The position numbers and the translations under genes were made by a program. A stretch of 9,160 nucleotides of DNA, taken from Thermoanaerobaculaceae bacterium. GTDB taxonomy: Bacteria; Acidobacteriota; UBA4820. Under the pieces are notes generated by a model. That model was not told where the DNA came from. It made no database searches and worked only from the letters and a program-made list of their open reading frames with translations. Positions 1-7,900 of the stretch are shown in pieces. The stretch covers positions 1-9,160 of the forward strand of contig JAAZNT010000292.1 in the NCBI GenBank assembly GCA_012798145.1, written 5' to 3'. The stretch's first letter is position 1, and each line of letters starts with the position of its first letter.

Positions 1-5
1 ATTAT

Positions 6-1226
6 ATGGCGGTTTTAAATTTAAAAAATCTTTGGTTGCCTCCGGTTGTAATGCCTATAATTACTACATCTTTGAAAGAGTTATCTCCTGATAGAGCCAT
101 TTATAAAAACTTTTTCGAAGATTATGGTGTAAAAACCCCTATTCAAAGGGCATTGTTTATTGGCAAGTGCGCCATTCCGCTTTATAAAAGTTTTTCAAAA
201 ATTATGCCCGACATTCCTTCATTTGTTTATTCAACAAAACCGCTCCAAAAAATTGTTAATGAAAAAGCAATAGTAAGATTTGGAACGCACCCTTATCCTT
301 CATTGGAAAATTTTGAAATATCAATGGAACTAAAGTCTTGGCTCAATAAAACCAAAGGCGATACCGCTGTTTTTGTTTCAGGAGGCAGCAGTTCTCTTTT
401 GTTCCTTCCGGAGAAGAAGTGTTTTGCGGAAGAACTAATTAAAGTTGAGGAGAAACTTCTCTCAAAAAGAATTCCCATAAAAAAGCTAAATTTTGTTAGA
501 ATGGCAATTTCTCAGTTGAGAGGGGGAGGAGTTGCGGAGCTTATCCAGCCTTATAATTTTTTCGGGTTCGTCTGGTGTGATATGGAACCAAAAGATTTCA
601 AATTTGTTGGAAGCGCTCCTTTAGGGGGAATAGAAATTGACTTTAAAAAGGAGGCAGAAAAAATACTTGAAAAAAATAGAATCCAAATACCATTTGAAAT
701 CAACAGGACGAAAATGAAATCGCTTCCTGATGGTTCTTTCATATATAAACTTGCAGATGGGATGAAACTTTGTCAATTGGTGGAAAAGGGGATCGGGGAG
801 ATAGGGGTCAATAGAAAAATAATCAAAATAAAAGAGGGGACTTCTTCAATAAATGCGGCTGAAATAATCTTTTCTGAATCTCAAAAAATAAAAAGACCTT
901 CTGTTTTGATAGGCAACGGTGAATTTTTAGAAAATATTATAAAAGGAGGCAGGGGGGGAAGGTGCTCTCACCTTGCTGCGAATGTGGCAAAACTTTTTCA
1001 TAAGAAAAAGAAATGGTTTTTTGCGGCTTTGGCTACTGATGGTGTTGACGGCAGCGGTGACGGCGGAGCTTTTATCCACAGCGAGGAGAAACTTGATATA
1101 AGTGAAATTGAAAAAGCGATTGCCAATTTTAATACCGCTAATTATTTTAGAAAAAGAGGTTTGTTTTTTGAAAGAAAACCGACGAGGAACAATTTGAGAG
1201 ACTTGTGGGTTTTAACCCTTGAGTAA
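6..1226 (+). CDS. Glycerate 2-kinase, MOFRL (GckA/TtuD) family, divergent
   Basis: This is probably an ATP-dependent cytoplasmic kinase converting D-glycerate to 2-phosphoglycerate. The 406 residues are slightly short for a family of about 415-450. Visible landmarks in order are the GK motif (K54), T-H-P-x-P with a following N (94-102), SGGSSSLL (125-132, the family SGGgSaLl), N-x-V-R (162-165), S-Q-L-R-G-G-G (169-175), then the C-terminal MOFRL part with GGRGGR (314-319), TDGVDG (344-349) and GDGGA (351-355). Several usually strict positions differ: the SDVxGD loop reads CDMEPKD (191-197), the SGPT loop reads GSAPL (202-206), and GGRNQE reads GGRCSH. The family fold is therefore clear but the exact substrate is less so. 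The start is uncertain: ATG at 6 has no visible ribosome site, the frame is open to the left window edge, and ATG at 51 (M16) is an alternative better matching where homologues begin. The gene ends 6 bases before hemW, so co-transcription is likely. Confidence 0.82.
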   Translation: MAVLNLKNLWLPPVVMPIITTSLKELSPDRAIYKNFFEDYGVKTPIQRALFIGKCAIPLYKSFSKIMPDIPSFVYSTKPLQKIVNEKAIVRFGTHPYPSLENFEISMELKSWLNKTKGDTAVFVSGGSSSLLFLPEKKCFAEELIKVEEKLLSKRIPIKKLNFVRMAISQLRGGGVAELIQPYNFFGFVWCDMEPKDFKFVGSAPLGGIEIDFKKEAEKILEKNRIQIPFEINRTKMKSLPDGSFIYKLADGMKLCQLVEKGIGEIGVNRKIIKIKEGTSSINAAEIIFSESQKIKRPSVLIGNGEFLENIIKGGRGGRCSHLAANVAKLFHKKKKWFFAALATDGVDGSGDGGAFIHSEEKLDISEIEKAIANFNTANYFRKRGLFFERKPTRNNLRDLWVLTLE

Positions 1227-1232
1227 ATTAGG

Positions 1233-2393
1233 ATGAGTGAAAAGATCGGTCTTTATATTCATATTCCCTTCTGCCAGAACAGATGTTCTTACTGCGATTT
1301 CTACAAAGAACAAAGCCAAAATGTTGAGGATGAATATATTGACTTTCTGATTAGGGAAGCCCTTTTTTATAAAGAAGAAAATAAAATTGAAATTGACACA
1401 ATATATTTTGGCGGAGGAACCCCTTCGCTTCTTTCTCCTGAACAACTAAGTAAACTTTTTGAGGGCTTGCAAGAAATTTTCTTTTTTTTATAAAATTGTG
1501 AGATAACCATGGAAACAAACCCAGAAAATATTGAAAAAAACAAATTTGAGGAGTTTAAAAATATAGGGGTGAACAGAGTTTCAATAGGGGTTCAAACTCT
1601 TGACGATGAAATACTTTCTTTGCTGTCAAGGAAGATTCAAAGGGAGGAAATATTAAAAAAAATTGAAACAATCTTTAAGATAGGTTTTAATTGTCTTTCT
1701 TTTGACATCATAATAGGAGCGCCGCTTTCTGACAGCGAAAAAACAGTAAGGGATATTCAGACACTCCTTTATTTCCCATTTTGTCATGCTTCTTTGTATA
1801 TTCTTGAAATTCACAAGAAAACCAAACTTTATGAAATGGTCAAAAACGGATTGGCTATTTTGAATGAAGAAGAAGTTGCAGATATTTTCAAAACGGCGGG
1901 TGAATTTCTTAAAAAGAATGGCTTTGAACATTATGAATTATCAAATTTCTGCAGAAAGGGATGCGAATGCAGACACAACTTAAAATATTGGAGAGGAGAC
2001 GAATATGTAGGACTTGGTCCCTCGTCTCATTCTTTTTTCAGAGGGTTCAGGGCAAGAAACCCCAATTCAATCCTTTTATGGAAAGACGCCCTTTTAAGAG
2101 GAGATTTCCCTGCTGAGGAGATATTTAAAGAAGAAAATAAGGAAAAATTAGAAAATAAAATTATATTCGGGTTAAGATTGAAAGAGGGCGTGGAGATTTC
2201 ACTGCTTGATGAATATTGCAGCGAAGGAGAAGGAGATTTTTCAAAAATCGAAAAATTGTTTGAAGGAGGCTTCTTAAAAAAAGAGGGGTCAAGAATTTTT
2301 ATGTCAGAAGAGGGCTTCCTTGTTTCAAATGAAGTGATTGCTTTTATTTTATCTGACAAATACAGATGGAAATCAAATGGTGAAGAAGAATGA
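1233..2393 (+). pseudogene. hemW: HemW-family radical SAM protein, interrupted by one in-frame stop codon
   Basis: This belongs to the HemW family (heme chaperone, formerly called oxygen-independent coproporphyrinogen oxidase-like). The frame is 387 codons including the terminal TGA, the normal family length, but codon 87 is TAA (1491-1493). Upstream are the radical SAM cluster cysteines C14, C18 and C21 in IPFCQNRCSYCDF and the GGGTPS motif (60-65). Downstream in the same frame are ETNP (94-97), GVNRVSIGVQ (112-121), YELSNF (234-239), CRHNLKYW (246-253) and GLGPSSH (260-266), then a HemW C-terminal region. The sequence across the stop reads naturally as the usual E-I-T-x-E-x-N-P strand. Either this is a recent nonsense mutation (AAA, GAA or CAA to TAA) or a sequence error. 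The 86-residue product would keep the cysteines but not the core; a restart at ATG 1509 would lack the cysteines. Two other family motifs are altered (GAPLSD at 162-167; LSRKI at 131-135). It overlaps the next gene by ATGA. Confidence 0.85.
1491..1493 (+). other. In-frame TAA interrupting hemW, next to a T8 run
   Basis: The stop sits directly after a run of eight T (1482-1489) and A1490, and is followed by AA. Coding homology continues in the same frame from codon 88 onward (N-C-E-I-T-M-E-T-N-P). No net frame change has occurred. A single substitution explains it. A paired loss of one T and gain of one A would also restore a stop-free reading (F-F-F-Y-K-N-C-E), so the homopolymer is a reason to suspect sequencing or assembly error. 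Confidence 0.85.
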
Positions 2394-4876
2394 TTAAAGT
2401 TGAAGATTATCCTTTTCTTTTAAGAGTTTCGAAGCCGACAAGGTATTGCGGCGGCGAAATAAACGAGGTTATTAAAGAAAAGAAAGAAAACCTTTTTAAT
2501 GTGGCTATCTGTTTTCCTGAAGTTTACGATATTGGGATGAGCAACCTCGGGCTCCAAATTCTTTATTCAGTTTTAAACAGCAAAAGAAATATTTGGGCTC
2601 AAAGGTGTTTTATGCCTTTTCCAGATATGGAAGAAGAGCTCCTTAAGAGAAGAATTCCTCTTTATGCACTTGAATCGGGAATGGAGTTGTCAAAATTTGA
2701 CCTTATAGGTTTTTCTCTTCAATACGAACTTACATATTCAAATGTTTTAAGAATGCTCTTTCTTGCTAAAATTCCTCTTTTTTCTAAGGAAAGGGACGAG
2801 TTGTTCCCGATTGTGATTGCCGGAGGTCCTTCTGCGGTAAATCCTGAACCTTTGTCTGATTTTATTGACGCCTTCTTTCTTGGAGACGGAGAAGAGGGTT
2901 TTGCAGAAATCTGTGATGTTTTGGAAAAGGAAAAAAGTTCAAAAAAGGAGAAAAAATTGGAAGCGTTGGCTTCGGTTGAAGGAGTCTATATCCCTCAATT
3001 TTACAGCGTGAAAAATTTTAAGGGAAAAACGGTTGTTGACATCCCGACAAATCCAAAAGCGCCCAAAATAGTGAAAAAAAGAATATTGGTGGACCTTGAA
3101 TCATTTGCTATGCCGTCTAATCCAATTCTTCCTTCTCACGAGATAATTCACGACAGATTCGCATTTGAGATCTCAAGAGGGTGTTCTTTTGGATGCAGGT
3201 TTTGTGAGGCGGGCTATATTTACAGACCATTAAGGCATAGAACCGAAAAGAGCATTATTGAAGGGCTTTTGGGTGCATCCAAGAATCTCGGATACGATGA
3301 GGTTAGCTTATTAAGTTTAAACAGCGGAGAATACCCTGAAATATCTTCTCTTTTGGACAAAGTCAAAGATTATGCCGAAGAGGAAAATATTGAAATCTCT
3401 CTTCCAAGTTTGAGAGTCACTTCAATAAACAGCGAACTTTTAAGGTCATTTGAAAGAAAAAAGAAAATGTCGTTTACAATAGCTCCGGAGGCGGGAAGCG
3501 AAAGGTTAAGAAGGGTCATTAATAAAAGTATAAGCGACGATGAAATATTAAAAAGCGCTGAAATTCTTTTTAATGCTGGTTTTTCTTCAATCAAACTTTA
3601 TTTTATTATAGGGCTTCCGACAGAAACTGTGGAGTATATTAAAAGCATTACCGAACTTGCAGGAAAAATTGTAAGTATTGGAAAGAAGATGGGAGTAAAA
3701 AGATTAAATATAACTGTTTCGACCTCTTCTTTTGTCCCAAAGCCATTTACCCCCTTTCAGTGGGAAGCAGTTCCCAAAAAAGAGGATATAGTGGCAAAAC
3801 AAAATTTTCTCAAAAAAACGCTCAAACCGCCAATAAGTTACAAATGGCACGATATTGATGCTTCTTTGCTCGAAGCACTATTTTCGAGAGGAGATAGAAG
3901 GTTAAATAGGGTTCTTTACGAGGCGTTTTTGCTTGGATGTAAAATGGATGGCTGGGCGGAACATTTTCATTTTGACCTTTGGGTTGAATCTTTTAGGAGA
4001 TGCGGGTATGACATTTTTCAAATTCTTGAGGAGAAATTTGAGACTGAAGACCATCTTCCTTGGGATTTCATAGACATAGGAGTTAACAAGAAATATTTGA
4101 AAGATGAGAAAGAAAAAGCGCTGAGAGAAGAAAAAACAGAAGCCTGCGGGAGCGGATTGTGCTATAACTGCGGCTCATTAAGCAAAATATGTTCACAAAT
4201 TGAGGCGCCTAAATCTGCTTTTTCTTTTCCAAAAGTTTCTAAGCCAAGAGAAAACTTAATTTATGCATACAGGACGACATTTAAGAAAGAATTTCCAGCG
4301 ACACTATTAGGACATCTTGATTTTATAAAAAGTTTGACGAGAAGCTTCAGAAGAAGCGGAATAGACATCATCTACAGCGAAGGGTATCATCCTTTCCCTA
4401 AAATCGAAGTAGCTTCACCCCTTCCTCTCGGTGTCTCTGGAGAGAGTGAACTAATGGATTTTTATGCCTCAACAGAAATTGACGAAAATGTTTTAAATTC
4501 TTTGCAGAGAAATCTTTTGGAAGGTTTTAAGATAAAGGAAATTTTCAGGAAAACGGAAAATGAAATTCCGTTGAACAGGTTCTCAATCCACAACTACGAG
4601 ATTGATATAAAAAGATTGTCTCAGGGCCAGAAAACCGATGTCTTTAAACGCCTCAGCGATTTCATTCAAAAGGAAGAATATTTAATAGAAACGAAAAAAA
4701 GAGGCGAGAGGAAAGTTGTTGATTTGAGAAAAAAGGTTTTGGATAGTTTTTTAGCAAATGGTGAGATTAGATTGAAATTGCTTAATGGCGGAATAACCAA
4801 AATAGCAGAACTATTATTTGATGAAGAAAGCCTGTTGATTGTTAAAACAGTAAGGAAGAGTTTGGAGCAATATTAA
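2390..4876 (+). CDS. B12-binding-like radical SAM protein fused to DUF2344 (TIGR03960 + TIGR03936 type)
   Basis: This is an 828-residue cytoplasmic protein of a widespread family whose reaction is, to my knowledge, not established. Residues 1 to about 230 resemble the cobalamin-binding-like N-terminal domain, with EVYDIGMSNLG, AGGPS (144-148) and LGDGEE (164-169). The radical SAM domain follows, with the cluster motif C265-S-F-G-C269-R-F-C272 and the downstream PEAGSERLR and IGLPTET segments. A cysteine-rich linker has C586, C591, C594 and C601, which could hold a second metal site. The C-terminal DUF2344 domain (about 624-828) shows GHLDF (641-645) and EGYHPFPK (664-671). In many bacteria the two halves are separate neighbouring genes, or the fusion lies next to RNase G/E; here it is fused and follows hemW. 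The start ATG overlaps the hemW stop by four bases with a weak purine-rich upstream stretch (GAAGAAG), so translational coupling is likely. It looks intact. Confidence 0.9.
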   Translation: MIKVEDYPFLLRVSKPTRYCGGEINEVIKEKKENLFNVAICFPEVYDIGMSNLGLQILYSVLNSKRNIWAQRCFMPFPDMEEELLKRRIPLYALESGMELSKFDLIGFSLQYELTYSNVLRMLFLAKIPLFSKERDELFPIVIAGGPSAVNPEPLSDFIDAFFLGDGEEGFAEICDVLEKEKSSKKEKKLEALASVEGVYIPQFYSVKNFKGKTVVDIPTNPKAPKIVKKRILVDLESFAMPSNPILPSHEIIHDRFAFEISRGCSFGCRFCEAGYIYRPLRHRTEKSIIEGLLGASKNLGYDEVSLLSLNSGEYPEISSLLDKVKDYAEEENIEISLPSLRVTSINSELLRSFERKKKMSFTIAPEAGSERLRRVINKSISDDEILKSAEILFNAGFSSIKLYFIIGLPTETVEYIKSITELAGKIVSIGKKMGVKRLNITVSTSSFVPKPFTPFQWEAVPKKEDIVAKQNFLKKTLKPPISYKWHDIDASLLEALFSRGDRRLNRVLYEAFLLGCKMDGWAEHFHFDLWVESFRRCGYDIFQILEEKFETEDHLPWDFIDIGVNKKYLKDEKEKALREEKTEACGSGLCYNCGSLSKICSQIEAPKSAFSFPKVSKPRENLIYAYRTTFKKEFPATLLGHLDFIKSLTRSFRRSGIDIIYSEGYHPFPKIEVASPLPLGVSGESELMDFYASTEIDENVLNSLQRNLLEGFKIKEIFRKTENEIPLNRFSIHNYEIDIKRLSQGQKTDVFKRLSDFIQKEEYLIETKKRGERKVVDLRKKVLDSFLANGEIRLKLLNGGITKIAELLFDEESLLIVKTVRKSLEQY

Positions 4877-4891
4877 GATGTTTAGTATAAA
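4862..4891 (+). promoter_or_regulatory. Candidate sigma70-type promoter, upstream option
   Basis: TATAAA (4886-4891) is a good -10-like hexamer. TTGGAG (4862-4867), 18 bases upstream and inside the end of the radical SAM gene, is a poor -35 (3 of 6 matches). In AT-rich DNA such hexamers are common, so this is only a candidate for transcription of the large secreted-protein gene. Confidence 0.25.
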
Positions 4892-4896
4892 ATTAT

Positions 4897-4925
4897 TTGC
4901 AGGTTTGGTAATTGAATAGTAAAAT
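4897..4925 (+). promoter_or_regulatory. Candidate sigma70-type promoter, downstream option
   Basis: TTGCAG (4897-4902) and TAAAAT (4920-4925) are separated by exactly 17 bases. The -10 matches 5 of 6 consensus bases and the -35 only 3 of 6. Transcription from here would give a leader of roughly 40 bases containing the hairpin at 4946-4960 and the ribosome site. Confidence 0.25.
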
Positions 4926-4945
4926 TAAGATGGCGTCGAATTTTT

Positions 4946-4960
4946 GGGGAATATTTCCCC
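4946..4960 (+). promoter_or_regulatory. Perfect 6-bp hairpin directly upstream of the ribosome binding site
   Basis: GGGGAATATTTCCCC forms a 6-bp stem (GGGGAA with TTCCCC) and a 3-base loop. It is not followed by a T run on either strand, so it is not a typical intrinsic terminator. It abuts the Shine-Dalgarno sequence without covering it, so it could stabilise the leader or affect ribosome access. As DNA it could also be a protein-binding palindrome. Function is inferred only from position. Confidence 0.4.
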
Positions 4961-4968
4961 GGGGGAGG
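4961..4968 (+). promoter_or_regulatory. Strong Shine-Dalgarno sequence for the large secreted protein
   Basis: GGGGGAGG followed by T gives a near-full match to the 16S anti-Shine-Dalgarno sequence, with 6 bases before ATG 4975. It fixes the start of the downstream gene. The three upstream genes have only weak ribosome sites, so this gene may be translated far more strongly. Confidence 0.85.
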
Positions 4969-4974
4969 TAGCAG

Positions 4975-7900
4975 ATGATAATTAAGAAGAATTTTTCAAA
5001 GAAAATTTTTTATTTGGTTCTTTTATTTTGCTTTATTATGGGGATCAACCTTCACAGCGAAACCAGCAATTCTGAGATTTCATTGATTCAAGAAAGCAAT
5101 ATTCCTCCATTTGTTAAAAACAACGGGCAAAAGGATACCTCAATATTATTTTACTCTGAGCCATCTTGGGGTAGGATTTGCGTAAGAGCAAATGATATAG
5201 TTTTTCAAGTGATAACAAAAAAAAATCAAACATATAAAGAAATAAAAAATATTTACTTTAAATTTGAAAAAAATAATTCGCTACTTATTGAAGGAGACGG
5301 TGAAACAGAAACTTATTTAAACTATTTCTTAGGGAATGAGCCGTCAAATTGGCAGAAAGAAGTTCCTGTTTATAATTCCATTAGGTTAAAAAATGTTTCT
5401 GATAGAAAAGATTTAATTTTATCATCATCAAAAACCGGGCTGCCTCTTTTTAGCGGAATTGAAAGCGATGAACTTTTAAGAGCAATAAAAATACTTTCTA
5501 ATATTGATGTAAAACTTTTTGACGGATTTCTCTTTGCTGAAGCAGATTCCTCTGAATTTAGAATTAATCTTTTTAATCAGATTTCTTCATTTGACTATAA
5601 AGTTGAATCTCAAAATCTAATATGGGGGACATATCTCGGAGGCGGGGAGCACGAAACCCTTTACCAGATTGTCTTTGACAGTGAAAAAAACATTTTTGTC
5701 GCAGGCGACACAGATTCTTCCAATATCCCGGTTCCAAGCGGCTACGACCAGACAATAAACTCCAACTCATACCCTGATATTTATGTTGCAAAAATATCTA
5801 AAAATGGAGACTCGCTAATATGGGGAACATACATTGGTGGAGAGTTTTCCGATTCATCTTTCACGCTTGGTCTTGATTCTACAGGAAATGTTGTTGTGGG
5901 AGGAACTGGAAGTAAAAACATACCGACAACTATGGGAAATTCAGTAACATCAGGAAGCAATTATGTATATATTGCCAAGTTGTCTCCAACGGGCTCATCT
6001 TTGCTTTGGGCTGAGGCAATTTGTAAAGGGCAGTTGAGCGATCTCGTAATTGACCCTTCTAATGACATTTTTCTTGTCAGCAAAACTGAAGACAGTGCAG
6101 CGCCTTGTCCAAGCGGATTTGACACATCATTTAATGGTTATGATGATCTTTACATCGCGAAGTGCAACTCAAACGGTTCTTTAGTTTGGGGAACATACTT
6201 GGGAGGAAGTACTTATGATGCCTTTACTTATGACATAAACTATGTTTCTTTTTCTACAACAAAAGGACCTCAAATTGCATTATGTCCCGATGGAAATATT
6301 GTTGTTGCCACATCAACTGCATCAACGAATATTCCTGTTGTAGGTGGGTATTCTTCGGTGAACAAGCAGGGTGCAAGAGATTTATATATTGCCAAGATCT
6401 CTTCTGATGGATCCTCTATAATTGGCTCAACATTCTTGGGAGGCACTAAAGAAGAGTTGATAAGCGGAGTGACTACAGATTCTTCAGGAAATATAATAGT
6501 TTCGGGAAGCACCCGTTCGCCAGACATTCCTGTGTTAAACGGATACCAGATGACGCACAAAAGCGATTCTTATTATGACGGATATATAGCCAAATTATCC
6601 CCGGATTGCTCTTCCCTCCTTTCTGCGACCTATTTTGGCGGCACAAAAGAAGATTACCTTCTTGGTATTGATCGCGATGGTTATGGCAACATCATTTTTG
6701 CTGGCAGAACGGTTTCAGAAGACATTTCGCTGAAAGATCCGATTCAAGCTACAAAAAATAGCGACGCTGATATTTTCTTCGGAGTGTTGAAAAATAATCT
6801 GTTGGAATTGGATGAATCTTCATATTTTGGCGGAAATGGAAGCGACCGTGCAGATGCTGTGGCTTTTGACAACATAGATTCGATGATTTTAGGAGGAAGA
6901 ACAACCTCCACCTCAATTTCTTTTTCAAATGGGTACGACCCAAGTTACAATGGAGACACGGATATTTTCTTTGTCAAATTTAGTCTTTCTTCGGTTGTCG
7001 GCTGTTCTTTGACCTGCACTGCTTCCGTTCCGCAATTTGCGAAACCAAACGAAAATGTTAACTTCACTTCAACAGCTACAGTTAACCCTCAGGGCTGTGC
7101 CACTTTTGTTATAGAGTGGGATTTTGGCGACGGTTCGCCCCACTCTTCCTCCCCAAACCCCATTCACGCATATACAGCCGAAGGAACATACAACTGGAGA
7201 TTTACTGTTTCTGGAAGCGGGGTGACATCCTGTGTGCAAAGCGGAACAATTCAAATTACAAACTCAAACTGCAGATTGACTTGCGATGCTTCTGCTCCAG
7301 AAACAGGAGTAAAAAACATTCCTGTCAGTTTTACATCTTCTTCAACATCTGAAGGATGTTCTCAAAGTGTTTCCTATCATTGGGATTTTGGCGACGGACA
7401 AACTTCCAATGGTCAAAACATTTCGCACACATACGCAAGCCACGGCACATATTCTTGGACAATGACTGCTTCTGCTGATTCTATAACCTGTTTAAAAACA
7501 GGCAATATTGAAATTCTCGCAGAAAGGCCTTGTGTAAGCGTAGGAAGAATAAATTTTTGCGCAGATGTAATAAATTATGACGGTTCAAAATATACGCTTG
7601 GGGGCAATGTATCTGCAAACAATCTTTTATTCTTCACAAATTATGCTGAATTGACAAAGACCTCCAGTTCAAGCGGAAGCATATACACACCGGGAAATGT
7701 TTTTGTTCCAAATATTCACGGAGCAGATGAAACTGTTGTTTCTGGTCCTGTAACATTTTTTGTTGATGGAGCAGATTTAAGTTTAACCCAAATGTCTGGA
7801 CCATTGCTCTACAGCATCAATCTTCTGAATCTTCCTTTGGAAATAGAAGGAAGCGAAATTGTTCTTCGCGCAGACGGGGTAAAGGTTTCGCCATTCATAA

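Noticed and set aside
1491..1493. Recoded TAA or programmed frameshift on the T8 run in hemW
   Set aside because: The glycerate kinase and fused radical SAM genes end in TAA, so TAA is a normal stop here. The frame is the same before and after the stop, so a single programmed shift would not restore the product.
2027..2359. Minus-strand open frame of 110 codons opposite hemW
   Set aside because: It has low-complexity S/P-rich translation, no ribosome site and no recognisable motif, and it lies fully opposite a conserved gene. It is a shadow frame, as are the other minus-strand frames.
1509..2393. Independent gene starting at ATG 1509
   Set aside because: It begins in the middle of the HemW fold, lacks the cluster cysteines and has no good ribosome site. 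It is the distal part of hemW.
4946..4968. Intrinsic terminator for the upstream operon
   Set aside because: The hairpin is followed by GGGGGAGG rather than a T run, and on the opposite strand by AAAAA. It does not fit a terminator in either direction.
4877..4974. Riboswitch or small RNA in the intergenic gap
   Set aside because: The gap is only 98 bp, and beyond one short hairpin I see no conserved aptamer-like architecture.
7116..7352. Plus-strand 78-codon frame inside the PKD region
   Set aside because: It is out of frame with clear PKD domains (WDFGDG), has an unusual arginine- and cysteine-rich composition and lacks a start signal.
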